DNA of 64,000 nucleotides, from assembly GCA_041402125.1 (NCBI GenBank), contig JAWKSY010000014.1, forward strand, positions 1-64,000, given 5' to 3'. The translations under genes and the position numbers were made by a program. The notes under the pieces were generated by a model, which did no database searches, was not told the DNA's origin, and saw nothing but the letters and a program-made list of their open reading frames with translations. Of this stretch, positions 26,510-34,339 are shown one piece after another (positions within the stretch are counted from its first letter, which is position 1; each line of letters starts with the position of its first letter). Origin of the DNA: JAWKSY01 sp041402125 (GTDB taxonomy: Bacteria; Planctomycetota; GCA-002687715; DRQF01).

Positions 26510-26607
26510 GGGAGCGGTCGTCGAGCTGGTGCCGGCCACGGACTTCAAATCCGATGGAACGAGCAGATAACTCGTTCGGTGGGTTCGATTCCCATGCGCT
26601 CCCGCCA
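26510..26607 (+). tRNA. selC: tRNA-Sec (anticodon UCA)
   Basis: A 98-base tRNA with encoded CCA. The acceptor begins GGGAGCGG and ends CGCTCCCG-CCA (seven Watson-Crick pairs, the eighth position is G-G). The anticodon arm CGGACTTCAAATCCG carries TCA, exactly the loop CTTCAAA of bacterial tRNA-Sec. A long variable arm (GGAACGAGCAGATAACTCGTTC, pairing AACGAG with CTCGTT) and a T arm GTGGG-TTCGATT-CCCAT follow. The extended acceptor/T stack and long variable arm are features recognised by SelA and SelB. It lies 55 bases after selD. Confidence 0.95.
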
Positions 26608-26613
26608 AATGCG

Positions 26614-26654
26614 AGGGCCGGGATCGCGAGGCGATCCCGGCCCTTTCTCTTTCT
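26614..26654 (+). terminator. Strong intrinsic terminator after tRNA-Sec
   Basis: A perfect 14-bp stem, AGGGCCGGGATCGC with its complement, has a GAG loop and is followed by TTCTCTTTCTC. It closes the selA-selD-selC unit and faces the 3' end of the convergent aldehyde dehydrogenase gene. Confidence 0.85.
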
Positions 26655-26672
26655 CCGCTCGCGCGGCGCGGA

Positions 26673-28232
26673 TCAGGCGCCGAAGAAGCGGTCGAGCAGC
26701 GGCCCGAATCCCTCGACGGCGACGCGCTGCGTGTAGAGCTCGAGACCGCGCATGCCGCCCAGCTCCTCGCCGCCGCCGGCCCGACCCGGCCCGCCGTGGA
26801 TGAAGCCCGGCAGCACCATGCCCGGGAAGGGCGCGGTCCCGGCGACCCGCTGCGAGCCCCAGAGCAGGCGACCCTGGTAGGGAGCGACCTCCTCGATGAA
26901 GCGGGCCGAGAAGTCGCGGTCGTCGCTGTAGAAGGAGGTCACGAGGCTGCCCTCGCCGAGCGCGACGATCGCCGCCGCGTCCTCGGGCGTGCCGTCGTAG
27001 GGCATGAGGGTCGTCACCGGCCCGAAGCACTCGACGGCGTGGACGGGCGCGGCCTGACGGGCGTCGGCGACCTCGAGGACGAGCGGCGAGACGAAGGCGC
27101 CCTTCGCGCCGTCCCGGCCGAGGACCTCGACCGCGTCGGGATCGCCGTAGACGATCTCGCCCACCTCGCGCAGCGCGGCGAGCTTCTCCTTCAGGTCGGC
27201 GAGCGCGCGCGGCCCCGAGACCGGGCCCATGCGGACGCGGTCCTCGCCGGGCACGCCGATCGCGATGCCGGGCAGCTCCTCGGCGAGACGCGCCTTGACG
27301 TCGCCGATCCGCTCCTTCGTCGCGAGCACGCGACGGGTGGCCGTGCACTTCTGCCCCGCCTTCTGCGTCATCTCCTTCACGAGATCGCGCATGAAGAGGT
27401 CGAAGGTCTCGGAGTCCACCTCGACGTCCGGTCCGAGCACGGCCGCGTTGAGGCTGTCGGCCTCGATGTTGACGCGCGCGCCGGTCTCGAGGACGCGGGG
27501 ATGCGAGGAGATGATGCGGCCCGTCTTCGCGGAGCCGGTGAAGGCGATCACGTCCTGGAAGCCGACGTGGTCGAGCAGGTCTCCGGCCGAGCCGCAGACG
27601 AGGCCGAGCGCGCCGTCGGGCAGGACGCCCGAGTCGACGAGGATCTCGACGATGCGGTGCGCGACGAGCGCGGTGTCGCTCGAGGGCTTCGTCACCACCG
27701 GCATGCCGGCGAGGAAGGAGCAGGCGATCTTCTCGAGCATGCCCCACGCGGGGAAGTTGTAGGCGTTGATGTGGATCGCGACGCCGCGGCGCGGCACGCG
27801 GACGTGGCGGCCGAGCATGCGCGAGCCGCCGCCCATCACCGTCTCGGCGTCGCCGTCGAGCCAGTGGCGCGTGTCGCCGAGCGACTCGCCGATCTTGGCG
27901 TAGGCGGCGATGGTGCCGGTGCCGCCGTCGAGGTCGAACTTGGCGTCGCCGCGGGTGTTCCCCCCGTTCTGCATCGCCATGTCGATGAGGGCCTCGCGCT
28001 CGGCGTGGATCGCCCGGCTCATCGCCATGAGGAGGGCGCCCCGCTCGGCGAAGGTCATGGCGCGGAGCGCCGGACCGCCGACCTCGCGGGCGTGACGCAG
28101 GGCCGCGCCCAGATCCAGGCCGGCCGCGCTGGCGGTCGCCATCTCGCGCTCGGTGGCCGGGTCGATGAGGGTCGTCTGGACCCCTTCGCCCTCGATCCAG
28201 CGGTCCTGGAGGTAGTTGCGGAGCTTGAGCAT
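26673..28232 (-). CDS. PaaZ/BoxD-type CoA-semialdehyde dehydrogenase
   Basis: A 519-residue aldehyde dehydrogenase. It follows the PaaZ N-terminal half very closely: LRNYLQDRWIEG, PALRAMTFAERGALL, VAIHINAYNFPAWGMLEKIACSFLAGMPVVTKP, LVCGSAGDLLDHVGFQDVIAFTGSAKTG, EADSLNAAVLG, the catalytic Cys in KAGQKCTATRR, AVECFGPVTTLMPY, and LVHGGPGRAGGGEELGG-like residues near the end. PaaZ ends in a MaoC hydratase domain; that domain is absent here, so this is the stand-alone dehydrogenase as in 3,4-dehydroadipyl-CoA semialdehyde dehydrogenase (BoxD). ATG at 28230-28232 has AGGAGAG upstream. No other aromatic-degradation gene is near, so the substrate is open. Confidence 0.87.
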   Translation of the reverse strand: MLKLRNYLQDRWIEGEGVQTTLIDPATEREMATASAAGLDLGAALRHAREVGGPALRAMTFAERGALLMAMSRAIHAEREALIDMAMQNGGNTRGDAKFDLDGGTGTIAAYAKIGESLGDTRHWLDGDAETVMGGGSRMLGRHVRVPRRGVAIHINAYNFPAWGMLEKIACSFLAGMPVVTKPSSDTALVAHRIVEILVDSGVLPDGALGLVCGSAGDLLDHVGFQDVIAFTGSAKTGRIISSHPRVLETGARVNIEADSLNAAVLGPDVEVDSETFDLFMRDLVKEMTQKAGQKCTATRRVLATKERIGDVKARLAEELPGIAIGVPGEDRVRMGPVSGPRALADLKEKLAALREVGEIVYGDPDAVEVLGRDGAKGAFVSPLVLEVADARQAAPVHAVECFGPVTTLMPYDGTPEDAAAIVALGEGSLVTSFYSDDRDFSARFIEEVAPYQGRLLWGSQRVAGTAPFPGMVLPGFIHGGPGRAGGGEELGGMRGLELYTQRVAVEGFGPLLDRFFGA

Positions 28233-28357
28233 GGACGTCTCTCCTGGCACCCTCGTTCCATCGTTGCGGAGGCCGGTCGTTCTAACGCGCGGCCCGGCCT
28301 GATTCGAGGCGGCTCCGGCCCGGGCGCGAGCCCGGCCCGGGGAGACGGGGGCGAGTC

Positions 28358-29164
28358 GTGATCCCGCTGAAGGACGACAATCCGACCCTGCACTTCCCGG
28401 TGGTGACGATCGTCCTGATCGCCCTCAACGTCCTCGTCTTCCTCTGGCAGATGTCGGGCGCCGGCGCGCAGCACGAGAAGGTCCTGCGCTTCGCGGCCAT
28501 CCCCTTCAACCTGACCCAGGGCGACCGCGAGGTCGGCTATCTCGAGGAGCGCGACCGACGCGGGCAGGTCGTGGACTACCGACCCGTCGTCTTCGAGCGC
28601 GGACAGCGTCCGGACGCCCCGGGCTTCTTGCCCTCCGCCCTCCCCGCCTGGGCGACGCTGCTGTCCTCGATGTTCATGCACGGCGGCCTGATGCACATCC
28701 TGGGGAACATGCTCTTCCTCTGGATCTTCGGCAACAACGTCGAGGACGCGATGGGCCGCGTCCGCTTCCTCGTCTTCTACCTCCTCACCGGCCTCGCGGC
28801 CTCTGCCGCGCACGTGTTCTCGAACCCCGAGAGCGTCATCCCCACCCTCGGGGCCTCGGGCGCGGTGAGCGGGATCCTCGGGGCCTACCTCGTGCTCTAC
28901 CCGCGCGCCCAGGTGCTCGCCCTGATCCCGCTGGGCGTGGTGATGATGACGCAGCGTCTGCCGGCCGTGCTCTTCCTCGGCCTCTGGTTCGCGATGCAGA
29001 TCTTCAGCCTGCTCGGCGCGCAGGCCGGCGTGGCCTGGTACGCGCACGTCGGCGGCTTCGCGGTGGGAGCGGCGCTCATCAAGCTCTTCGAGTCGGCCGA
29101 GCACCGCGGGCGGGGCCCGCATCGCCCGGCCTTCCGGTCGCGGAGCTTCCAGCGGCCCTGGTGA
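28358..29164 (+). CDS. Rhomboid family intramembrane serine protease
   Basis: A 268-residue membrane protein with six likely transmembrane helices. The catalytic Ser is in LGASGAVSGILGAYL (about residues 166-180) and the His in WYAHVGGFAVGA (about 226-237). The loop MFMHGGLMHILGNMLFLWIFGNNVEDAMG is the characteristic L1/TM2 region. GTG is the only fitting start, giving VIPLKDDNPTLHFPVVTIVLI. It should cut single-pass membrane proteins within the bilayer; the substrate is unknown. It converges on the ferredoxin gene. Confidence 0.92.
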   Translation: MIPLKDDNPTLHFPVVTIVLIALNVLVFLWQMSGAGAQHEKVLRFAAIPFNLTQGDREVGYLEERDRRGQVVDYRPVVFERGQRPDAPGFLPSALPAWATLLSSMFMHGGLMHILGNMLFLWIFGNNVEDAMGRVRFLVFYLLTGLAASAAHVFSNPESVIPTLGASGAVSGILGAYLVLYPRAQVLALIPLGVVMMTQRLPAVLFLGLWFAMQIFSLLGAQAGVAWYAHVGGFAVGAALIKLFESAEHRGRGPHRPAFRSRSFQRPW

Positions 29165-29186
29165 GGGTCGGAGGTCCTCGTCGGGA

Positions 29187-29522
29187 TCAGAGGCCCTGGA
29201 TCAGCCGCGGATCGCGGTCGGGGCCGTGGTTCACCTGGGACTTGTCGGTGACGCGGGCGGCTTCCGGGAAGGCGTGCTCCCGGGCGAGCTCGACGTAGGC
29301 CTGGGGCGTGCGGCGGCGGTAGAGGGAGGGATCGCGGGGCCCCTCGCCCTCGACGAAGATCGCGTCGACCGGGCAGAGCGGCAGGCACTGGCCGCAGTCG
29401 ATGCACTCGTCGGGGTTGATGACGAGCATCTCGTCGACCTGGAAGAAGCAATCGACCGGGCAGTCGGTGACGCAGTCACCGTACTTGCAACCGATGCAGG
29501 GCTCTCCGACGACGTAGCTCAT
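29187..29522 (-). CDS. fdxA: 7Fe (3Fe-4S/4Fe-4S) ferredoxin, FdxA type
   Basis: A 111-residue soluble electron carrier. The N-terminal cluster motif CIGCKYGDCVTDCPVDCF and the second CIDCGQCLPLCPVDAIF hold the cysteines for one 3Fe-4S and one 4Fe-4S cluster, in the order and spacing of FdxA-type ferredoxins. The C-terminal extension (RTPQAYVELAREHAF) is typical of the group. It acts in the cytoplasm, but its redox partner cannot be told. TAAGAT upstream on the minus strand could be its -10. Confidence 0.92.
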   Translation of the reverse strand: MSYVVGEPCIGCKYGDCVTDCPVDCFFQVDEMLVINPDECIDCGQCLPLCPVDAIFVEGEGPRDPSLYRRRTPQAYVELAREHAFPEAARVTDKSQVNHGPDRDPRLIQGL

Positions 29523-29737
29523 GCGATCCTCGCGCCCGGCGCTCCCGGCGGTCGCGCTCCCGCGCGGGAGCCGGCGAACCGGGTCCGATCTTACCCGGGA
29601 GGCGAAACTCGCACAGGGGGAAGATCCGAGCTTCGCGAGCCGTCCCAGGGAGGAGCTCCGCCCGCCGGGGCGGCCCTCGGCCCGCGGGCCCGCCGCGTGA
29701 TAGGATGCCGCCGAGTCGAGGTGAAGAAGGAAACGCG

Positions 29738-31264
29738 ATGATCCGTACCCCGAGAATCCCCGCCCTCGCCCTCTGCGCCCTCTGCCTGGCCTGGGCGGCC
29801 GCCGGGCCCGCCGCGGCGCAGGACGCGTCGAAGGCGATGCGCGTCGCCGTGACCTTCAACTCGAAGTGGCACCGCACGCCGCAGACGGGAAGCGTCTACC
29901 TCATCGTGACCTCCGATCTCATCGGCGAGCCCCGCTTCGAGCTCGGCTCCTGGGATCACACGCCCTGGATCTTCCGGAAGGACGTCGTGAACCTCGCCCC
30001 GGGCGAGGAGGTCGTCTTCGACCTGGGCACCCCGGGCTTCCCCGGGCGCCTCGGGCAGATCCCCACCGGCCAGTACGCGCTGCAGGCGATCTTCGACCAG
30101 AGCCTCGACGACCCCGACTTCGCCCACGCCGACGGCAACGGCCGCAGCCGGCTGCGCCGCCACTTCCTCGACGCGACCTCCGGCTCGGTGATCCCGCTCG
30201 AGATCGAGCGCGACATGACCCGGCCGCACCGGGTCGACCTCGCCCGCGTCCGCTACCGCAGCATCGAGTCGCGCCTCGTCGGACGCGCCCTCGGTCGCCG
30301 CTACTACTGCGACGTCGCCGTCCTCCTGCCCCCGGGCTACACCGCCCTCGCGAAGGAGGGCCGGAAGTTCCCCGTGCAGTACTGGATCCCGGGCAACGGC
30401 GTCCGCGCCCGCGGCGCGCTGAAGTTCTTCCAGGAGCGCCGCATCTACTTCGCGGGCTCCGACCCGGAGATGGACACCGAGCCCTTCATCCGCGTCATCC
30501 TCGACGCGCAGGGCCCGAACGGTCACCACTACTGGACGGACTCCGACGCGAACGGCCCCATGGGCTCGGCCCTCTTCGAGGAGGTCATTCCCGCCCTCGA
30601 GGAGGAGTTCGCGATCCGGAAGGATCCTGCCTCGCGCTTCCTCGTCGGCCACGGCGCGGGCGGCCTCGCCGCGATCTCGATCCTGCTCCGGCGCCCGGCG
30701 GACTTCGCCGGCGTCTACGCGCTCGCGCCCGATCCGCTGGACTTCCGCTCCTTCTTCGGCCTCGACCTCGAGAAGGCGGACGGCCTCGACGCCTTCACCG
30801 CGGCCGACGGCTCGCCCCGCCCCTTCGTCGTCCGCGACGGGCGCGCGGTGGTCACCCTGAAGGATCAGGCGCGCTACGAGGAGATCGTCCACCGCGGCGG
30901 CATCCTCCGCTCGCTCGAGACGAGCTTCGCGAAGCGCGGCCGCGAGCGCCTCTTCGACCGCGTCACGGGCCGCGTCGATCCGAAGGTGGCGCGGGACTTC
31001 CTCGAGCACGACCCGCGTCGCATCGTCGCGCGGAACGCCGCCTCGCTGGGCCCGAAGATCGACAAGAAGATCCACCTCGCCGTCGGCGACAAGGACGACT
31101 TCCGCCTCACCGAGCCCACGATCTCCTTCGTGCAGGAGCTGCGCGGAATCGGCATCCGCGTCCGGCTCGACACCATCATCGGTGCCGGCCACCGCGATCT
31201 CGACTCCGCGAAGGTCCACGCCCTCGTCCAGGACGACATCTCGAAGAACTGGCGGGAACGCTGA
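29738..31264 (+). CDS. Secreted esterase-fold (alpha/beta hydrolase) protein lacking the nucleophile Ser
   Basis: A 508-residue protein with signal peptide MIRTPRIPALALCALCLAWAAAGPAAAQ. Residues about 195-505 match the putative-esterase/esterase D alpha/beta-hydrolase fold: KFPVQYWIPGNG, FIRVILDAQGPNG, EVIPALEEEFAIRKDP, and a nucleophile elbow. The elbow reads LVGHGAGGLAAI where family members have G-H-S-x-G-G; Ser is replaced by Gly. The Asp (VGDKDDF) and His (GAGHRDLD) positions remain. It therefore may bind but not hydrolyse esters, or use another mechanism. The N-terminal 160 residues form a beta-rich domain of unknown function. The start with GAAGAAGG upstream was preferred to an earlier ATG. 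Confidence 0.8.
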   Translation: MIRTPRIPALALCALCLAWAAAGPAAAQDASKAMRVAVTFNSKWHRTPQTGSVYLIVTSDLIGEPRFELGSWDHTPWIFRKDVVNLAPGEEVVFDLGTPGFPGRLGQIPTGQYALQAIFDQSLDDPDFAHADGNGRSRLRRHFLDATSGSVIPLEIERDMTRPHRVDLARVRYRSIESRLVGRALGRRYYCDVAVLLPPGYTALAKEGRKFPVQYWIPGNGVRARGALKFFQERRIYFAGSDPEMDTEPFIRVILDAQGPNGHHYWTDSDANGPMGSALFEEVIPALEEEFAIRKDPASRFLVGHGAGGLAAISILLRRPADFAGVYALAPDPLDFRSFFGLDLEKADGLDAFTAADGSPRPFVVRDGRAVVTLKDQARYEEIVHRGGILRSLETSFAKRGRERLFDRVTGRVDPKVARDFLEHDPRRIVARNAASLGPKIDKKIHLAVGDKDDFRLTEPTISFVQELRGIGIRVRLDTIIGAGHRDLDSAKVHALVQDDISKNWRER

Positions 31265-31267
31265 GCG

Positions 31268-31528
31268 TCAGTCCCCGAGCCGGATCCGGATCGTCGCCTC
31301 GCCGATGATGCCGGCGCAGCGCGGCAGACGCCGCGTCCAGTCCACCCCCCCGAAGCGCCGGCGCTCCTCCGGGAGCGGCGGCGTGAGGCGGTCCTCCCCG
31401 GCGACGACCGTCACCGCGCGCTTCACCACCCGCTCCGGCTGACCGGCCGCCCGCAGCGCGTCCGCCAGCGTGGCGTTCGCGGGCACCTCGACCGCGCGGC
31501 CTTCCGGCTCGAGGATCACGCGGGGCAC
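31268..31528 (-). CDS. Small beta-grasp-like protein of unknown function
   Basis: An 86-residue protein. MPRVILEPEGRAVEVPANATLADALRAAG has the strand-hairpin-helix opening of beta-grasp proteins such as 2Fe-2S ferredoxins, ThiS or MoaD. Only one cysteine (RLPRCAG) is present, so no 2Fe-2S cluster can be bound, and the C-terminal GG of ThiS/MoaD is missing (it ends RIRLGD). It overlaps the upstream mnmG gene by 13 bp and is probably translated with it. Function unknown. Confidence 0.55.
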   Translation of the reverse strand: MPRVILEPEGRAVEVPANATLADALRAAGQPERVVKRAVTVVAGEDRLTPPLPEERRRFGGVDWTRRLPRCAGIIGEATIRIRLGD

Positions 31529-33369
31529 GAGTCGTCCGCTCCGCGCGCCCGTCCGAGTCGCGCCAGGTGCACCATGAGCTGCGAGACGTCGGGCTGCGAC
31601 AGCCCCGAGATCCGCGCCGCCTGACCGAGCGTGCGCGGCCGGATCCGCTCGAGCTTCTCGCGCGCCTCGTGGCGGAGCTGCCGGATCGCCCCGTAGTCGA
31701 GGTCGGCCGGGATCGGCGTCTCCTCGGCCCGCCCCAGCCGGTCGATGGCGACCCGCTGGCGGTCCACGTAGCCGCGGTACTTGGTCTCGTTCTCGAGGAG
31801 CTGGCGGATCTCGCGGTCCCAGGGGGCCTCGAAGATCTCGGGCAGGCGCTCGCGATGATCCTCCAGGGCGACGTCCGGGCGTCGGAGGTGCCGATCGAGC
31901 GGTCGGCCGTCCGCGCGACGCGAGGCGAGGAGCTCGCCGCCCTCGGCGAGCAGGCGCCGCTTCAGCGCCACGCGCTCCCGACGTCGCTCGGTGAGGAGGC
32001 CGACCCGTTCCGCGTGCGCGGCGAGGCGGAGGTCGGCCGTCTCGTGGCGCAGCACCAGCCGGTGCTCCGCCAGCGACGTGAACATCCGGTAGGGCTCGGT
32101 CACGCCGCGCGTCACGAGGTCGTCCACGAGGACGCCGAGGTAGGCCTCGTCGCGGCGGAGGACGAGCGGCGCCTCGCCCTTCAGCCAGAGGGCGGCGTTG
32201 ATGCCGGCCAGGAGCCCCTGCCCCGCCGCCTCCTCGTAACCCGTCGTGCCGTTGATCTGTCCCGCGTGGAAGAGGCCGGCGACGCGCTTGGTCATCAGGG
32301 TCGCGTCGAGCTCGGTCGGATCGATGTAGTCGTACTCGACCGCGTAGCCGAAGCGCACGATCTCGGCCCGCTCGAAGCCGGGAATGCTCCGGAGCAGCTC
32401 CTCCTGCACGTCCGCCGGCAGGCTCGTCGAGACGCCGTTCGGGTAGAGGAGGTCGCTGCCTCGGCTCTCCGGCTCGACGAAGATCTGGTGCGAGTCGCGA
32501 TCAGCGAAGCGGAAGATCTTGTCCTCGATGCTCGGGCAGTAGCGCGGCCCGGGGCCCGTGATCGCCCCGCTGTACATCGGCGAGCGGTCGAGGTTCGCGC
32601 GGATGATCTCGTGGGTGCGCGGGGTCGTTCGCGTGATGAAGCAGGGAAGCTGCTCCGTCGGCAGTGCCGGCGGATCGAAGGAGAAGGTCGTCGGCTCGGC
32701 GTCGCCGTCCTGGCGGTCCATCACGGAGAAGTCGACGCTGTCGCGACGGAGGCGCGGCGGGGTCCCCGTCTTCAGGCGACCGAGGCGGAAGCCGTGGGCG
32801 AGCATCGAGCGCGAGAGCTCGGCCGCGGCGCCCTCCCCGGCGCGCCCGCCGGGCGTCACCGCCTCGCCGGTGAACATCCGCGCCCCGAGGAAGGTCCCGG
32901 TGGTGAGGATCACCGCGCCGACCGCATGGACGCCGGTGTCGCGACCGCGCAGGCCGACGATGCGTCCGTTCTCGACGAGGATCTCGGCCGCCTCGTCCTC
33001 GAGGATCTCGAGCCCCGGGGTCGACTCGAGGATCCGCTGGACCTCGGCCGCGTAGGCGAGATTGTCGCTCTGGCAGCGGGGCGAGCGGACGGCCGGCCCC
33101 TTGCTGGCGTTCAGAAGCTTGAACTGGATCGCGGTCGCGTCCGCCACCCGCCCCATGATCCCGCCGAGGGCGTCCACCTCCCGGACGAGCTGGCCCTTCG
33201 CGAGGCCGCCGATGGAGGGGTTGCAACTCATCCGGCCGAGCGCGGACGCGTCGAGGGTCACGAGCAGGGTCGGGATTCCCATCCGGGCCGCCGCGCACGC
33301 GGCCTCGGCGCCGGCGTGCCCGCCGCCGACGACGGCGATCCGATCGTGATGTCCCGAGTTCCGAGCCAT
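31516..33369 (-). CDS. mnmG: tRNA uridine-5-carboxymethylaminomethyl modification enzyme MnmG
   Basis: A 617-residue FAD enzyme which, with MnmE, modifies the wobble uridine (U34) of several tRNAs. The FAD-binding GGGHAGAEAACAAARMG is at residues 15-31. Family blocks follow: SCNPSIGGLAKGQLVREVDALGG, TTGTFLGA, LKTGTPPRL, GPRYCPSIEDK, EPESRG, YPNGVSTSLP, GLFHAGQINGTTGYEEAA, EPYRMFTSLAEHRL and the C-terminal YRGYVDRQ. Length is as expected (about 620-630). It seems to have a leaderless promoter. mnmE is not in the window. Confidence 0.97.
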   Translation of the reverse strand: MARNSGHHDRIAVVGGGHAGAEAACAAARMGIPTLLVTLDASALGRMSCNPSIGGLAKGQLVREVDALGGIMGRVADATAIQFKLLNASKGPAVRSPRCQSDNLAYAAEVQRILESTPGLEILEDEAAEILVENGRIVGLRGRDTGVHAVGAVILTTGTFLGARMFTGEAVTPGGRAGEGAAAELSRSMLAHGFRLGRLKTGTPPRLRRDSVDFSVMDRQDGDAEPTTFSFDPPALPTEQLPCFITRTTPRTHEIIRANLDRSPMYSGAITGPGPRYCPSIEDKIFRFADRDSHQIFVEPESRGSDLLYPNGVSTSLPADVQEELLRSIPGFERAEIVRFGYAVEYDYIDPTELDATLMTKRVAGLFHAGQINGTTGYEEAAGQGLLAGINAALWLKGEAPLVLRRDEAYLGVLVDDLVTRGVTEPYRMFTSLAEHRLVLRHETADLRLAAHAERVGLLTERRRERVALKRRLLAEGGELLASRRADGRPLDRHLRRPDVALEDHRERLPEIFEAPWDREIRQLLENETKYRGYVDRQRVAIDRLGRAEETPIPADLDYGAIRQLRHEAREKLERIRPRTLGQAARISGLSQPDVSQLMVHLARLGRARGADDSCPA

Positions 33370-33376
33370 GGCGCGG

Positions 33377-33382
33377 ACGATA
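33377..33382 (-). promoter_or_regulatory. -10-like hexamer TATCGT upstream of mnmG
   Basis: On the minus strand TATCGT lies seven bases before the mnmG ATG (spacer CCGCGCC). There is no room for a ribosome binding site downstream of it. It is close to the divergent promoter of the XdhC-like gene. Confidence 0.42.
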
Positions 33383-33434
33383 ACACGGCGCCCGCGGGCG
33401 AAGACCGGGCCCCCTGGCAGGCGCCCCGGTTTGT

Positions 33435-33440
33435 TAGCGT
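33435..33440 (+). promoter_or_regulatory. -10-like hexamer TAGCGT, leaderless start of the XdhC-like gene
   Basis: TAGCGT ends six bases before the ATG at 33447 (spacer CCGCCC). No Shine-Dalgarno sequence fits. The geometry equals that at four other genes on the plus strand of this window. Confidence 0.45.
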
Positions 33441-33446
33441 CCGCCC

Positions 33447-34223
33447 ATGGCCGAAGACCTCTTCCGTGAGATCGTCCGGGTCCGCGAGTCCGGACTCCCC
33501 GCCGCGCTGGCGACGATCGTCGACGTGCGCGGATCGACGCCGGGCAAGCTCGGGCAGCGCATGCTCGTCTACCCCGACGGTCGCATCCTCGGCACCGTCG
33601 GCGGCGGCTGCCTCGAGGCGGACGTCATCCGGACGGGCCGGGAGATCATGGACACCGGCGGCCTCAGGAAGATGCGCTTCACCCTCGCCGGCCCCGAGGC
33701 CGAGCGCACGGGTCTGGCCTGCGGAGGGACGCTCGAGATCATGATCGAATCGCTGCGCGAGAGCCGCCTCTTCGTCGTCGGCGCCGGGCACGTCGGGCGA
33801 CGCATCGCGCTCCTCGCCCGCGCCACCGGCTTCAACGTCACCCTTTTCGACGACCGCCCCGACTTCGCCGACGCGAAGGCGCTCCCCGATCTCGACCGCG
33901 TCGTCTGCGCCGAGCTCGACCGGGTCGGCGAGGCCCTCGATCCGAACGCCGCCGACTTCCTCATCTCGGTGACCCGCGGTCACGACCACGACTACGAGAT
34001 CCTCCGCTGGGCCCTCGGCACCCCGCTCCGCTTCATCGGCGTGGTGGGCAGCCGCTCGAAGCGCATCCAGTTCTTCCGGGACCTCGAGGCCGAGGGCATC
34101 GCCCCGACCGAGTTCGAGCGCGTCCAGTGCCCGGTGGGCCTCGACATCGGGGCCCAGAACCCCGAGGAGATCGCGGTCAGCGTGGTGGCCGAGCTGGTCC
34201 GGCGCCGCCGCCTCGGGCCCTGA
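33447..34223 (+). CDS. XdhC/CoxI family protein
   Basis: A 258-residue protein of the family that matures molybdenum hydroxylases such as xanthine dehydrogenase. The N-terminal domain shows ATIVDVRGSTPGKLGQRMLVYPDGRILGTVGGGCLEADVI; the C-terminal Rossmann-type domain begins FVVGAGHVGRRIALLARATGFNVTLFDDR and ends with GVVGSRSKRIQFF and PVGLDIGAQNPEEIAVSVVAE. Members insert or sulfurate the Mo cofactor, and some are tied to selenium-dependent hydroxylases; the selenocysteine cassette 7 kb away makes that possible but unproven. No hydroxylase gene is in the window. Confidence 0.9.
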   Translation: MAEDLFREIVRVRESGLPAALATIVDVRGSTPGKLGQRMLVYPDGRILGTVGGGCLEADVIRTGREIMDTGGLRKMRFTLAGPEAERTGLACGGTLEIMIESLRESRLFVVGAGHVGRRIALLARATGFNVTLFDDRPDFADAKALPDLDRVVCAELDRVGEALDPNAADFLISVTRGHDHDYEILRWALGTPLRFIGVVGSRSKRIQFFRDLEAEGIAPTEFERVQCPVGLDIGAQNPEEIAVSVVAELVRRRRLGP

Positions 34224-34327
34224 CCCGGGACCCGTCTCCCGGGGGTCCCGACCGGGGCCTCCGCCTCCCCCGTCCGCCGACGCAAGTCGGGCCCGAACAG
34301 CCGAATGCGCGGGCCGACGCCGGGACC

Positions 34328-34333
34328 TACAAT
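34328..34333 (+). promoter_or_regulatory. -10 hexamer TACAAT, leaderless start of the histidine kinase gene
   Basis: TACAAT, close to the sigma-70 consensus TATAAT, ends six bases before the ATG at 34340 (spacer GCCGCC). This is the best example in the window of a promoter whose start point would be the start codon. A good -35 was not found at 17-18 bases. Confidence 0.55.
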
Positions 34334-34339
34334 GCCGCC

